DNA of 46,757 nucleotides from Actinomadura bangladeshensis (GCF_004348335.1 NZ_SMJW01000025.1:1-46757), one strand, 5' to 3'; counted from the first letter of the stretch, positions 16,625 through 28,203 are shown. Made by a program: numbers and translations. The notes: generated by a model from the sequence alone, not told the origin.

Positions 16625-17410
16625 CTAGCCGAGTTCGTCGCCCTCAGTCCAGACCAGATCGCCGGCCTGGAGGAGGGCGGCTGTTTCGGCGGCGTGGTCG
16701 GCTCGCTGGTGGGCGGCGTCGGCTATGTGGACGAACATGGCCGCCTGCTCTTCCGGTGAGCCGTCCTTGCGGAGGATCTCCAGGGCCTGGCCGAAGAAGT
16801 TGGTGGCCGCCACGGGGCGGTTCGCGCGCAGGTACGCCTCGCCGAGGGCGGTCAGGGCGCGGGCGCGCTCGTGGCCGTCCGGTTCGGGGAGGGCGGCGAA
16901 CTCGTCCGGGAGCGGGCCGAGGAGCCCGATGGCGCGGTCGAGGTCGCCCGTCTCGGTCAGGGCGCGGGCGAGGTCGAGGCGGGCCCGCAGGATCTCGCGC
17001 CGGTCGCCGCCGGCCTCGGCGCGGCCGAGGTTCTCCCGCATGACGTCGGCGGCCTCGGACCAGCGTTCGCGGTCGAGGAGGGCCGCGCCCTGGAAGTCGC
17101 CGTCCACCGCGGATGCGAGGGTGTGGTCGAGGAGGCGGCGGAGCGCGGCCTCGCTCTCGTCCCGCCCGGCGTGCTTCCGCGCCCTGTCGCGGACGTCGTC
17201 GGCGAGCCGGAACCGGTCGCCGGACGCGCTGACGAGGCCGTGCGCGGCCAGCGTCTCCAGCAGGTCGCGGGCCTCCGGCTCGGGGACGTCCGCGAGGGCG
17301 GCGGCCGCCGCGGTCCCGACGCCGTCGCCGGGCGGCAGGCTCAGCAGCCGGAGCAGCCGGGCCGCCGCCGGGGCGAGCCCCCGGTAGGCGTCCTCGAAGT
17401 TCGCGCGCAC
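16625..17410 (-). CDS. Orphan winged-helix/TPR protein related to NB-ARC/AfsR-type regulators
   Basis: The 261-residue protein starts FEDAYRGLAPAAARLLRLLSLPPGD and continues through LETLAAHGLVSASGDRFRLADDVRDRARKHA. That is the winged-helix segment that normally follows the ATPase core in NB-ARC/AfsR-like regulators. About 130 residues of TPR-like helices follow (ILRARLDLARALTETGDLD, RARALTALGEAYLRANRP). There is no P-loop and no DNA-binding SARP domain, so it resembles the C-terminal half of such a regulator standing alone. GTG 17410 has GGGGAGGA 8 bases upstream, which argues for a real start rather than a truncated fragment. Function unknown; a protein-interaction role is likely. Confidence 0.7.
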   Translation of the reverse strand: MRANFEDAYRGLAPAAARLLRLLSLPPGDGVGTAAAAALADVPEPEARDLLETLAAHGLVSASGDRFRLADDVRDRARKHAGRDESEAALRRLLDHTLASAVDGDFQGAALLDRERWSEAADVMRENLGRAEAGGDRREILRARLDLARALTETGDLDRAIGLLGPLPDEFAALPEPDGHERARALTALGEAYLRANRPVAATNFFGQALEILRKDGSPEEQAAMFVHIADAAHQRADHAAETAALLQAGDLVWTEGDELG

Positions 17411-17459
17411 GACGGGGGTCCTCCCCGGACGCGGCCCGATCGAACCGGGCCGGACGGGC

Positions 17460-17693
17460 TCAGGCGTCGTCCGCCGGGCTCTTGGCCGCCGCGGCGCTCC
17501 CGGCCTCCTGGGCGCGTTCCCACTCCTGCTGCTTCAGCTCCTCCTCGCTGGGCGCCTGGATCTTCTTCATCTGCTTGGTCATCGAGCGGATCAGGAAGAA
17601 CGTCGCGGCCAGCAGGGCGAGGAAGACCACGAAGCCGAGGACGCCGGGACTGACCGTGTCATCGTTCAGCGGCAGGGCGTAGAGGGGAGGCAT
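17460..17693 (-). CDS. Small single-span membrane protein coupled to mca
   Basis: The 77-residue protein has a short N-terminus, one membrane span (VLGFVVFLALLAATFFLI) and a basic then acidic cytoplasmic tail (RSMTKQMKKIQ, EEELKQQEWERAQEAG). Its ATG overlaps the mca stop codon in TAATG, so translation is coupled. The equivalent small gene follows mca in M. tuberculosis (Rv1083), which suggests a conserved partnership. Its role is unknown. Confidence 0.85.
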   Translation of the reverse strand: MPPLYALPLNDDTVSPGVLGFVVFLALLAATFFLIRSMTKQMKKIQAPSEEELKQQEWERAQEAGSAAAAKSPADDA

Positions 17694-18625
17694 TACAGAC
17701 ACACCTTCTCCCGGATGCCGGCGAACAGGTCGTCCTCCGGCACCTCGGTGTCGACGAGGGACCTGGCCAAATGGTAGTCCTCGGTCGGCCATGCCTCGCG
17801 CTGGACGTCCATCGGGACGGCGAACCAGGGCCCGTTGGGGTCGATCTGGGTGGCATGGGCGAGGAGGGCGCGGTCCCTGGTCTCGAAGTGGTCGGCGCAG
17901 GGGATGCGCGTGGTGACCTCCCACTTGGCGCGCCGGTCGCCCTCCTCCTCGAAGCGCTTCATCCAGTCGGTGTAGGGCGACTCCAGGCCGGCGTCCTGCA
18001 TCGCGGTGTGGAGGGCGAGGATGCGGGCCTTGGTGAACGTCATGTGGTAGTAGAGCTTGAGCGGCTGCCAGGGCTCGCCCGCGTCCGGGTAGCGCTCCGG
18101 GTCGCCCGCGGCCTCGAACGCCTCCACCGACACCTCGTGGCACTTCACGTGGTCGGGGTGCGGGTACCCGCCCTTCTCGTCGTAGGTGAGCATCACGTGC
18201 GGGCGGAAGTCGCGGACGGCGCGCACGAGCGGCTCGGTCGCGGTCTCCAGCGGCTCCAGCGCGAAGCAGCCCTCCGGCAGCGGCGGCAGCGGGTCGCCCT
18301 CCGGGAAGCCGGAGTCGACGAAGCCCAGCCAGCGCTGCCGCACGCCGAGGATCTCGCGGGCCCGCGCCATCTCCGCCTCGCGGACCTTGCCGATGTCGGC
18401 CTTGACCTCCGGCCGGTCCATCGCGGGGTTCAGGATGTCGCCGCGCTCGCCGCCGGTGCAGGTGACGACGAGCACCTCGACGCCGTCCGCGACGTACTTC
18501 GCCATCGTGGCCGCACCCTTGCTGGACTCGTCGTCGGGGTGGGCGTGCACCGCCATGAGCCGCAGCGGCCCGGCGCCGCCGCCGCACGGCCGGTCGAGCG
18601 GCGTACCGTCGATGACCTCGGACAC
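17693..18625 (-). CDS. mca: Mycothiol S-conjugate amidase
   Basis: Mca is a zinc amidase that cleaves mycothiol adducts of electrophiles and drugs, releasing mercapturic acids for export. The 310-residue product is of the LmbE/PIG-L type. The zinc ligands are in AVHAHPDDESSKG near residue 27 and YPHPDHVKCHEVSVEAF near residue 140. Further family segments are VEVLVVTCTGGERGDILNP and KLYYHMTFTKARI. Full length and the tail (HATQIDPNGPWFAVP) favour Mca over the related deacetylase MshB. GTG 18625 has GAGAGGAA 5 bases upstream. The gene is divergent from DUF4307 with greA beyond it, the same arrangement as in mycobacteria. Confidence 0.93.
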   Translation of the reverse strand: MSEVIDGTPLDRPCGGGAGPLRLMAVHAHPDDESSKGAATMAKYVADGVEVLVVTCTGGERGDILNPAMDRPEVKADIGKVREAEMARAREILGVRQRWLGFVDSGFPEGDPLPPLPEGCFALEPLETATEPLVRAVRDFRPHVMLTYDEKGGYPHPDHVKCHEVSVEAFEAAGDPERYPDAGEPWQPLKLYYHMTFTKARILALHTAMQDAGLESPYTDWMKRFEEEGDRRAKWEVTTRIPCADHFETRDRALLAHATQIDPNGPWFAVPMDVQREAWPTEDYHLARSLVDTEVPEDDLFAGIREKVCL

Positions 18626-18733
18626 GGATCTTCCTCTCGGAACTCTTCTTGGCGCCCCCGGTTCGAGGCATGCGCCGGCACAGACGAGAATTGTCCCTGA
18701 CAACGTCCGCCCACCGCACGGAGATTCCCCGCC

Positions 18734-19117
18734 ATGACGACCAGCGTGTCGAAACCCGCGGCGCCCGCCGAACCCCGGCGCGGCCGGCTCGGGATGGTGA
18801 TCGCCGGCCTGCTCGCGGCGTCGACGGCGCTCGGCATCGGGGTTCTCGCCGCCCATGCTGGGCAGACTCCCGGCATAGTGCCACAAACCGTCTCGTACGA
18901 CATCACCGACAGCTCGGTGACGATCACGTACACGGTGGCCAAGGGAGCGGGCGACGAGGTCCGCTGCACGATCGACGCCTACGACGCCGACTTCGCGATC
19001 CTCGCGAAGAAGGAGGTCTCCGTGCCGGCCGGGAAGTCCGGAGTGAAGGGCACGGAGACGCTGACGACCACGTCACGCGCGACCGGAGCCCGGATTCACG
19101 ACTGCCGGAAGGCGTGA
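18734..19117 (+). CDS. DUF4307 membrane protein
   Basis: The 127-residue protein has a basic N-terminus, one membrane span (GMVIAGLLAASTALGIGVLAA) and an extracellular beta-rich domain. DISSYD-like strands in the form VSYDITDSSVTITYTVAKG, EVRCTIDAYD and GARIHDCRKA carry two conserved cysteines that may form a disulfide. This is the DUF4307 family, which lies between mca and greA in many actinobacteria (Rv1081c in M. tuberculosis). ATG 18734 has GGAGA 8 bases upstream. Function is unknown. Confidence 0.88.
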   Translation: MTTSVSKPAAPAEPRRGRLGMVIAGLLAASTALGIGVLAAHAGQTPGIVPQTVSYDITDSSVTITYTVAKGAGDEVRCTIDAYDADFAILAKKEVSVPAGKSGVKGTETLTTTSRATGARIHDCRKA

Positions 19118-19216
19118 CCGGACGGGCCGGACCGAAGATGCGCCCGGAGTGCGCCGAGCCGCGATTGGCGGATTGCGGACGCCGAGTTCAGGGAACCTTT
19201 ACCCGCACACACCGGA

Positions 19217-19280
19217 TAGGCTAGAGGTTTCACCCGGCCGCACTTCATGTCGATGTGACACCCACCCGCGTGGGCGGGTG
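19217..19280 (+). promoter_or_regulatory. greA promoter region and leader hairpin
   Basis: A TAGGCT -10-like box lies at 19217-19222. CACCCGC (19263-19269) and GCGGGTG (19274-19280) form a perfect 7-bp hairpin with a 4-base loop, about 30 bases before the GTG start. The -35 region is not clear. Confidence 0.35.
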
Positions 19281-19310
19281 AGGATCGCAACATGTGGATG
19301 AGGAGTACCC

Positions 19311-19811
19311 GTGACCGAGACCCGCGCTGACAACGTCACCTGGCTCACCCAGGAGGCGTACGACCGGCTCAAGGCTGAGCTGGACCATTTGTCGGGCCCG
19401 GGCCGCATCGAGATCGCTCAGAAGATCGAGGCGGCGCGGGAGGAGGGCGACCTGCGCGAGAACGGCGGCTACCACGCGGCCAAGGAGGAACAGGGCAAGA
19501 TCGAGGGCCGCATCCTGCAACTCCAGGGCATCCTGGAGAACGCGCGCGTCGGGGAGGCTCCGCGCACCGAGGGGGTCGTCGGCCCGGGCATGACCGTCAC
19601 GATCTCCTTCGAGGGCGACGACGAGGAGGTCACCTTCCTGCTCGCCTCCCGCGAGGAGGTCGGCGCCCCCATCGACGTGTACTCGCCGAAGTCTCCCCTC
19701 GGCTCCGCCATCGACGGCAAGAAGGTCGGCGAGAAGGCCACCTACACGCTGCCCAACGGCCGCCCCATGACGGTCGAGATTCTCGACGCGACCCCGTACG
19801 GAGCCGCCTGA
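19311..19811 (+). CDS. greA: Transcription elongation factor GreA
   Basis: GreA enters the secondary channel of RNA polymerase and stimulates cleavage of backtracked RNA. The 166-residue product has the N-terminal coiled coil: WLTQEAYDRLKAELDHL, EEGDLRENGGYHAAKEEQG with the two tip acidic residues, and GRILQLQGILENARV. The C-terminal FKBP-like domain contains SPLGSAIDGKKVGE. GTG 19311 has GAGGAG 5 bases upstream. The gene is followed by an unusually hairpin-rich 220-base stretch ending in a very strong terminator. Confidence 0.95.
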   Translation: MTETRADNVTWLTQEAYDRLKAELDHLSGPGRIEIAQKIEAAREEGDLRENGGYHAAKEEQGKIEGRILQLQGILENARVGEAPRTEGVVGPGMTVTISFEGDDEEVTFLLASREEVGAPIDVYSPKSPLGSAIDGKKVGEKATYTLPNGRPMTVEILDATPYGAA

Positions 19812-19851
19812 CCGCCCACCCCGGCGGCCCCGGCCGCCCGGCCGGAGCGGC

Positions 19852-19958
19852 ACTCTTTCGCGGCCGAGTGCAGAGCGTCTCCGGGGGACCCGGCGACACC
19901 TGGCGCGGGGGCGCCGCCCAGGCGGCGTCCCCGGTCGGCAGCCCGGCGACGGAGACGC
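19852..19958. other. Hairpin-rich spacer downstream of greA
   Basis: Three nested or adjacent stems occupy this non-coding stretch. CACTC/GAGTG forms a small stem around 19852-19870. GCGTCTCCG (19875-19883) pairs with CGGAGACGC (19950-19958). Inside that lies a near-perfect stem of about 12 bp (19907-19918 with 19921-19932, including one G-T pair and a minimal loop). The region could be a structured 3' UTR, tandem terminators or a small RNA. No ORF is credible. Confidence 0.45.
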
Positions 19959-19980
19959 GCCCGCGAGCCGATGGATGTAC

Positions 19981-20034
19981 GCGGTGCCCTGCCGGTCGGA
20001 ACGCCCGGGGGCGTTCCGACCGGCAGGGCACCGC

Positions 20035-20041
<7 letters not shown>
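19981..20041 (+). terminator. Very strong terminator with a 25-bp perfect stem
   Basis: Bases 19981-20005 and 20010-20034 are exact reverse complements, separated by the 4-base loop CGGG. On the plus strand the stem is followed by TCATTTTTCG, a T-run. It terminates transcription coming from greA, and its 3' arm ends directly against the last codons of the convergent Lrp gene. Confidence 0.85.
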
Positions 20042-21745
<1,704 letters not shown>

Positions 21746-21776
21746 CGCCCCGCCGCCGGAACCCCCGCGACTCGGG

Positions 21777-21814
21777 GGGCCCGGCTCCGGACGCGGTCTC
21801 GTCCGGAGCCGGGC
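21777..21814 (+). terminator. Terminator hairpin of hppD
   Basis: GGCCCGGCTCCGGA (21777-21790) and TCCGGAGCCGGGCC (21801-21814) form a perfect 14-bp stem with a 10-base loop, 32 bases after the stop codon. There is no T-run, as is common in high-GC actinobacteria. Confidence 0.65.
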
Positions 21815-21861
21815 CGACGCGGTGTGCCGGGTCCGGCCGGCAGCGGGCACACTGTGGGGGC

Positions 21862-22728
21862 ATGAGCGAACCCCCTCAGGACCCCCAGCCCCAGGAAGGC
21901 GACTGGGCGGCCCCCGGCGCCGGAGGCGAGTCTCCGGCGGCCGAGGCGCCCGGCTCGTCCGAGCGTCCGCCCCCGTACCAGGGGACGTACGGCGCCCAGC
22001 CAGGCCAGGCCCCTCCTCCTCCGGCGGCCGGTCACGGGCAGCCCGCACCGCCCCCGGCCGGCCACGGACAACCGGGATACGGCCAGCCCGGATACGGCCC
22101 GCCGCTGCCCCAGGCGCCGCCCCTCCCCGGCTACGGCGCTCCCGGCGGACCGCAGAACGAGCTCGCCGGGCGCATGGCCCGCCTCGGCGCCGGCATCATC
22201 GACACCATCGTCCTCAGCGTCGCGGCCATCCCGGCGGCCCTGCTCTCCATCCGCTGGGACAGGATGCGGGAGTCCGTCGAGTCCGGTGAGCCGATCACCG
22301 ACCCGATGGACCTGTACAACATCCCGCGGCTGCTGACCGGGTATCTGATCGTCTTCCTGCTGGGCTACGCGTACTTCACCGTCCTGCACGCCAAGTACGG
22401 CCAGACGCTCGGCAAGAAGGCGTTCAGCATCAGGGTGGTGAAGGCGTCCGACCTGTCCGCGGTGACGTGGGGGCAGGCGCTCGCCCGGCAGGGCTTCGTC
22501 TACGCGATCACGCTCGTGACGGTGGCGATCAACTTCTTCGCCGCGGGCGGCGCCGTCATCGGGCTCCTCGGGCTGCTCGACAACGCCTGGATCCTGTGGG
22601 ACGAACGGCGCCAGGCGGTGCACGACAAGGTCGCGGGGACCGTGGTGATGAAGGCGACGCCGTGGACGCCGAACCCGTACGCCCGTCCGCCCGCGCCCGG
22701 CCGGGCGAACGACCCCGGCAATATTTGA
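21862..22728 (+). CDS. RDD family membrane protein with Pro/Gly/Tyr-rich N-terminus
   Basis: The 288-residue protein has about 95 residues of Pro/Gly/Gln/Tyr-rich low complexity (PPPPAAGHGQP, GYGQPGYGPPLPQ). An RDD domain follows with about three membrane spans: LAGRMARLGAGIIDTIVLSV with the Arg-Asp pattern, LLTGYLIVFLLGYAYFTVLH, GQTLGKKAFSIRVVKASD, and WDERRQAVHDKVAGTVVM. It matches the style of the mycobacterial proline-rich antigen Pra, whose gene lies in the same conserved block. Function is unknown; some RDD proteins act in ion exchange. Paralogous to the next gene. Confidence 0.85.
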   Translation: MSEPPQDPQPQEGDWAAPGAGGESPAAEAPGSSERPPPYQGTYGAQPGQAPPPPAAGHGQPAPPPAGHGQPGYGQPGYGPPLPQAPPLPGYGAPGGPQNELAGRMARLGAGIIDTIVLSVAAIPAALLSIRWDRMRESVESGEPITDPMDLYNIPRLLTGYLIVFLLGYAYFTVLHAKYGQTLGKKAFSIRVVKASDLSAVTWGQALARQGFVYAITLVTVAINFFAAGGAVIGLLGLLDNAWILWDERRQAVHDKVAGTVVMKATPWTPNPYARPPAPGRANDPGNI

Positions 22729-22746
22729 TCATCAATGGTGACCATT
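22725..22746. promoter_or_regulatory. Two overlapping AT-rich palindromes between the RDD genes
   Basis: TTGATCATCAA (22725-22735) and AATGGTGACCATT (22734-22746) are both perfect dyads and share two bases. They cover the stop codon of the first RDD gene and the start of the spacer before the second. In this GC-rich setting they stand out as candidate operators for the second gene. Confidence 0.4.
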
Positions 22747-22804
22747 TCGGACGATCCCGGACGCGGGGATGTTTGGACGGCGGTGGCGCGGCCACGCTGA
22801 CGGC

Positions 22805-23659
22805 ATGACGCAACCGCCGAGAGACCCCGCGTCCGGGGAAGGGCCGGAGGAGAACCGGCCGCAGGGACACGAGGAGCCCGGACGGCCGGGGCCGCACCAG
22901 GGCGAGCCGTACGGCGGCCTCCCCCGCTACGGCGATCAGCAGTCCCACGGGCAGCCGCCGCAGGGCGAGCAGCCCTACGGAGGCCAACAGCCTTACGGAG
23001 GCCAACAGCCTTACGGAGGCCAGCAACCCTATGGAGGCCAACGGCCTTACGGGGAGCAGCAGCCTTACGGGGAGCAGCAACCCTACGGAGGCCAGCAACC
23101 GTACGGGGGCCAGCAGCCCTACGGCCAGTCGCCCTACGGCGGCCAGGCCGGGTACGGGCACGTGCCGGGGTACGGCGGTCCCACGGCCGAACTGGCGAGC
23201 CGCTGGGCGCGGCTCGGCGCCGGCATCCTCGACCTCATCATCATCGGGATCGTCGCGGGCCTGATCTCGATCCCGTTCATCAACTGGGACCGCGTCGTCA
23301 ACCCGGAGCCGGGCACGAACTTCTACAACGGCGCCCAGGTCGGGACGAACGCCGTCAGCGTCATCGTCGCGTTCCTCTACTTCTGGCTGATGCACGCCCA
23401 ATGGGGGCAGACGCTCGGCAAGATGCTGCTGCGGATCCGCGTCGTCCGGGACGACAACGGGCAGGCGATCACCACCGGGCAGGCGGTGGGGCGTTCGGCG
23501 TTCTACAGCGTGCTCGGCGGCATCTGCGGCTGCATCGGCCTCATCGACATCCTGTGGATCCTGTTCGATTCCCGCAAGCAGGCCCTGCACTGCAAGGTGG
23601 CGCACACGGTCGTCGTCAAGGCGGGACCGGACACGCCCAACCCGTACGACTTCCGCTGA
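22805..23659 (+). CDS. RDD family membrane protein with tandem PYGGQQ repeats
   Basis: The 284-residue protein is a paralogue of the preceding gene. Its cytoplasmic N-terminus holds nine consecutive hexapeptides of the form QQPYGG (nine 18-base units, 22967-23128). The RDD domain then follows: [51 protein letters not shown] and [26 protein letters not shown]. Such Gln/Pro/Tyr/Gly tails are typical of actinobacterial membrane proteins that self-associate or are substrates for localisation; that role is not established here. ATG 22805 gives [10 protein letters not shown]; the ribosome site is weak. It ends before a 7-bp GC hairpin at 23660-23694. Confidence 0.85.
   Translation: MTQPPRDPASGEGPEENRPQGHEEPGRPGPHQGEPYGGLPRYGDQQSHGQPPQGEQPYGGQQPYGGQQPYGGQQPYGGQRPYGEQQPYGEQQPYGGQQPYGGQQPYGQSPYGGQAGYGHVPGYGGPTAELASRWARLGAGILDLIIIGIVAGLISIPFINWDRVVNPEPGTNFYNGAQVGTNAVSVIVAFLYFWLMHAQWGQTLGKMLLRIRVVRDDNGQAITTGQAVGRSAFYSVLGGICGCIGLIDILWILFDSRKQALHCKVAHTVVVKAGPDTPNPYDFR
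22967..23128 (+). repeat. Nine 18-bp coding repeats (QQPYGG)
   Basis: Nine in-frame hexapeptide units ([12 protein letters not shown] x3, [18 protein letters not shown] x2, QQPYGQ) lie head to tail. Several units are nearly identical at DNA level (CCTTACGGAGGCCAACAG), which indicates recent slippage-type expansion and probable copy-number variation between strains. Confidence 0.85.
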
Positions 23660-23694
23660 CCCCGCCACCGGCGCATCCGAGTTGCCCGGCGGGG
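23660..23694 (+). terminator. Weak hairpin after the second RDD gene
   Basis: CCCCGCC (23660-23666) pairs with GGCGGGG (23688-23694) directly after the stop codon. There is no T-run. It may attenuate read-through into the M1 peptidase gene. Confidence 0.35.
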
Positions 23695-23723
23695 TGCGGT
23701 ACGGGCAGGCTGGGCGAGTGCAT

Positions 23724-25325
<1,602 letters not shown>

Positions 25326-25348
25326 CGGCGGGACCGGCCGAAGCGGCG

Positions 25349-25369
25349 GGCCGGATGCCGGATCCGGCC
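25349..25369 (+). terminator. Hairpin between the two M1 peptidase genes
   Basis: GGCCGGAT (25349-25356) and ATCCGGCC (25362-25369) form a perfect 8-bp stem with a 5-base loop, 23 bases after the first M1 stop. It suggests the second gene has its own promoter in the 116 bases that follow. Confidence 0.5.
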
Positions 25370-25485
25370 ACAAAATCGCCTCCTCCGAGCGAAGTCGAGA
25401 CCAAATCGCGCTTGCACGGGCCCGGATCGCGAGAAAGTCTTGATCACGGTTGTGACGGCTTACCGATGATCCGAGGACGAGGTCG

Positions 25486-26910
25486 ATGAGCAGAACCCCC
25501 AGAGCCCTGGCCGCCGTGTCGCTGGGCGTCGCCGCGAGCCTCGCGGTGACCGCCGCCCCCGCGGGCGCGGCCACCGCGCGGTTCACCCCCGGCGCGCCCG
25601 GCGCGGGCGACCCCTACTTCCCCGACATGGGCAACGGCGGCTACGACGTCGCCCACTACGACATCGGCCTCAAGTACGATCCCGCCACCAAGGGGATCGA
25701 GGCGGTCACCAAGATCAAGGCCAAGGCGACGCAGAACCTGTCCCGGTTCGACCTGGACTTCCTCGGCCCGCTGAAGATCTCCTCGCTGACGGTCGACGGG
25801 CACAAGGCGTCCTTCACGCGGACGGGCGCGCAGGAGCTCGTCATCACGCCGCGCAAGGGGCTGCGCAAGCACCGGAACTTCACCGTGACGGTCGCCTACT
25901 CGGGCGTCCCGACGACGATCAACGACGCGACGCTCGGCACGTCCGGCTGGATCCCCACGGCGGACGGCGCGGTCATGCTCAACCAGCCGTTCGGCGCCGC
26001 GACCGTCTACCCGGTGAACGACCACCCGACCGACAAGGCCACGTACACGTTCACGCTGTCGGCGCCGAAGGGCCTGACCACGCTCGCGAACGGCGACCCG
26101 CGCGGCAGCCGGACCCGGCACGGCTGGACCACCACCCGCTGGGACATGCGCAGCCCGATGGCCAGCGAGCTCGCCATGCTCGCGATCGGCAGGTACGACG
26201 TCCTCAAGGGCCGGACGGGCGCGGGCATCCCGAACCTGACCGCGACCGACCACGCGATGGCGATCAAGCCGGAGGACGCGAAGAAGTTCCACGACCAGAC
26301 CGCCGCGGTCACCGACTTCGAGGCGTCCGTCTTCGGCCGCTACCCGTTCGCCTCGACGGGCGGGATCGTGGTCAAGGCCGGTGTCGGGTACGCGCTGGAG
26401 ACGCAGGGGCGCCCCGTGTACGACCTGGGCCGCCGGCCGGGCAGCATCCCGAGCGGCGGGCTGCTCGCGCACGAGCTGGGCCACCAGTGGTTCGGGGACG
26501 CGGTGTCCCCGGCGAAGTGGGCCGACATCTGGCTGAACGAGGGCTTCGCGACCTACTCCGAGTGGCTGTGGGCGGAGCACGCGAACGGCACGCCCGTCCA
26601 GCAGAGCTTCGACTCCGTCTACGCGACCCCGGCGAGCGACGGCCTGTGGAAGGGCAAGGTCGCCGACCCGGGCCGCGACCACATCTTCGACGGGCTCGTC
26701 TACGACCGCGGGGCGATGGCGATCCACGTCCTGCGCAAGACGATCGGCGACCGGGACTTCTACCGGCTGCTGGAGGCGTGGCCCGCCGCCCACCGGTACG
26801 GGAACGCCTCGACGGCGGAGTTCGTCCGCTTCGCCGAGCGACTCTCCCACAAGAACCTGGACGCCTGGGCGAAGGCGTGGCTCTACTCCGAGGGCAAGCC
26901 CTCCCTGTGA
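25486..26910 (+). CDS. M1 family zinc metallopeptidase, secreted
   Basis: The 474-residue protein has a cleavable signal peptide (ALAAVSLGVAASLAVTAAPAGAATA). The M1 fold follows: DVAHYDIGLKYDP in the beta domain, VGYALETQGRP at the GAMEN position, and HELGHQWFGD then NEGFATYSEWLW with exact HEXXH-X18-E spacing. VYDRGAMAIHVLRKTIGD supplies the Tyr of the active site. It is clearly paralogous to the preceding gene but lacks the Pro/Gly insert and the candidate lipidation Cys. That leaves one anchored and one released version. ATG 25486 has a GAGGACGAGG region just upstream. It converges on the threonine dehydratase gene. Confidence 0.92.
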   Translation: MSRTPRALAAVSLGVAASLAVTAAPAGAATARFTPGAPGAGDPYFPDMGNGGYDVAHYDIGLKYDPATKGIEAVTKIKAKATQNLSRFDLDFLGPLKISSLTVDGHKASFTRTGAQELVITPRKGLRKHRNFTVTVAYSGVPTTINDATLGTSGWIPTADGAVMLNQPFGAATVYPVNDHPTDKATYTFTLSAPKGLTTLANGDPRGSRTRHGWTTTRWDMRSPMASELAMLAIGRYDVLKGRTGAGIPNLTATDHAMAIKPEDAKKFHDQTAAVTDFEASVFGRYPFASTGGIVVKAGVGYALETQGRPVYDLGRRPGSIPSGGLLAHELGHQWFGDAVSPAKWADIWLNEGFATYSEWLWAEHANGTPVQQSFDSVYATPASDGLWKGKVADPGRDHIFDGLVYDRGAMAIHVLRKTIGDRDFYRLLEAWPAAHRYGNASTAEFVRFAERLSHKNLDAWAKAWLYSEGKPSL

Positions 26911-26915
26911 CGTTG

Positions 26916-26969
26916 ACCTGCGGCGTGTTGGTGTTATGAGCGTGGCGAAAACAACAACACGCCGCAGGT
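26916..26969. terminator. Bidirectional hairpin between M1 peptidase and threonine dehydratase genes
   Basis: ACCTGCGGCGTGTTG (26916-26930) and CAACACGCCGCAGGT (26955-26969) form a perfect 15-bp stem around a 24-base AT-richer loop. It sits between convergent stop codons. No T-run is present on either side. Confidence 0.65.
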
Positions 26970-26979
26970 GAACGGAGGG

Positions 26980-28203
26980 TCAGCTCAGAGTGAGGGTGTA
27001 GCCCTTCTCGCGCAGGCGGCCGATCACGTCTTCGGAGTGGTCGGCCCCTCGCGTCTCCAGGTGCATGAGGACCTCGGCCTCCTCGACGTGCAGGCGCGCC
27101 GCAATGCGCTCGTGCATCACGTCCAGGACGTTGACGCCCAGCTCGGCGAGCTCGCCCAGCAGCGTCATCAGGGCGCCGGGGCGGTCCTTCAGCCGGCAGC
27201 GGACGACGAGGTACCGCCCGGCGCCCGCGAGGCCGTGCCGCAGCACCTTCGACAGCAGCAGCGGGTCGATGTTGCCGCCGGACAGCACCACGACAACAGG
27301 CGGTTCGACCGCGTACGCGTGCTCCAGCAGCGCCGCGACCCCGGCGGCGCCGGCAGGCTCGACGACCTGCTTGGCGCGTTCGAGGCAGAGCAGCAGCGCC
27401 TGCGAGATGGACTCCTCGGTCACGGTCACGACGGCGTCCACGAGGTCGGTGAACAGGGCGTAGGTGAGGTCGCCGGGGCGGCCGACGGCGATCCCGTCCG
27501 CCATGGTCGGCTCCAGTTCGACCGCGACGGGCCGGCCGGCCGCGAGCGAGGGCGGGAACGCCGCCGCGCGCTTGGCCTGCGCGCCGAGGATCTTGACCTC
27601 CCGGCCGCCGGCCTCCTTCATCGCCCCCTTGGCCGCCACCGCGATGCCCGCCAGCAGGCCGCCGCCGCCCACCGGGGCCGCGATCGTCCGGACGTCCGGG
27701 CACTGCTCGGCGATCTCCAGCCCGATCGTGCCCTGCCCGGCGACGACGTCGGGATGGTCGAACGGGTGGATGAACACCGCGCCGCACTCGTCGGCGTACT
27801 TCTGCGCGGCGATGAGGCAGTCGTCCACGGTCGGGCCGGGGAACACGACCTCGGCGCCGTAGCCGCGGGTCGCGGCGATCTTGGGGAGCGGCGCGCCGAC
27901 CGGCATGAACACGGTGGCCTTGCAGCCGAGCATGGACGCCGCGAGCGCGACGCCCTGCGCGTGGTTGCCGGCGCTGGCGGCGACGACGCCGCCGGCCCGC
28001 TCGGCCTCGCTCAGCCCGGCGATCCGCACGTACGCGCCGCGGATCTTGAACGAGCCGGTGCGCTGCAGGTTCTCGCACTTCAGCAGGACGGGCCCGCCGA
28101 GCTGCTCGGACAGCACCCGGGACGGGATCAGGGGGGTGGGAACGGCGACCTCGCTGAGCAGGTCGTGCGCAGCTCGGACGTCGTCGACGCTGACGGTGGT
28201 CAT
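26980..28203 (-). CDS. ilvA: Threonine ammonia-lyase (threonine dehydratase)
   Basis: The PLP enzyme deaminates threonine to 2-oxobutyrate, the first step towards isoleucine or a catabolic reaction. The 407-residue product has the PLP-lysine motif LKCENLQRTGSFKIRGA with Lys53, AASAGNHAQGVA, the phosphate loop PVGGGGLLAGIA and the C-terminal SGGNIDPLL. A single ACT-like domain of about 80 residues follows (YLVVRCRLKDRPGALMTLL...). A single ACT domain and this length fit the short allosteric/catabolic type more than the long biosynthetic IlvA. ATG 28203 has AGGAA 6 bases upstream. It is downstream of the FIST-ROK pair on the same strand. Confidence 0.94.
   Translation of the reverse strand: MTTVSVDDVRAAHDLLSEVAVPTPLIPSRVLSEQLGGPVLLKCENLQRTGSFKIRGAYVRIAGLSEAERAGGVVAASAGNHAQGVALAASMLGCKATVFMPVGAPLPKIAATRGYGAEVVFPGPTVDDCLIAAQKYADECGAVFIHPFDHPDVVAGQGTIGLEIAEQCPDVRTIAAPVGGGGLLAGIAVAAKGAMKEAGGREVKILGAQAKRAAAFPPSLAAGRPVAVELEPTMADGIAVGRPGDLTYALFTDLVDAVVTVTEESISQALLLCLERAKQVVEPAGAAGVAALLEHAYAVEPPVVVVLSGGNIDPLLLSKVLRHGLAGAGRYLVVRCRLKDRPGALMTLLGELAELGVNVLDVMHERIAARLHVEEAEVLMHLETRGADHSEDVIGRLREKGYTLTLS

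Noticed and set aside
13737..17410. RNase Z, oxidoreductase and PPOX genes as cargo of the recombinase element
   Set aside because: Their codon usage is as G/C-ending as the host backbone and they lie outside the recombinase side that carries the foreign codons; no second attachment-like site was found.
22967..23128. CRISPR-like array
   Set aside because: The repeats are contiguous in-frame codons for QQPYGG without spacers and lie in an RDD protein gene.
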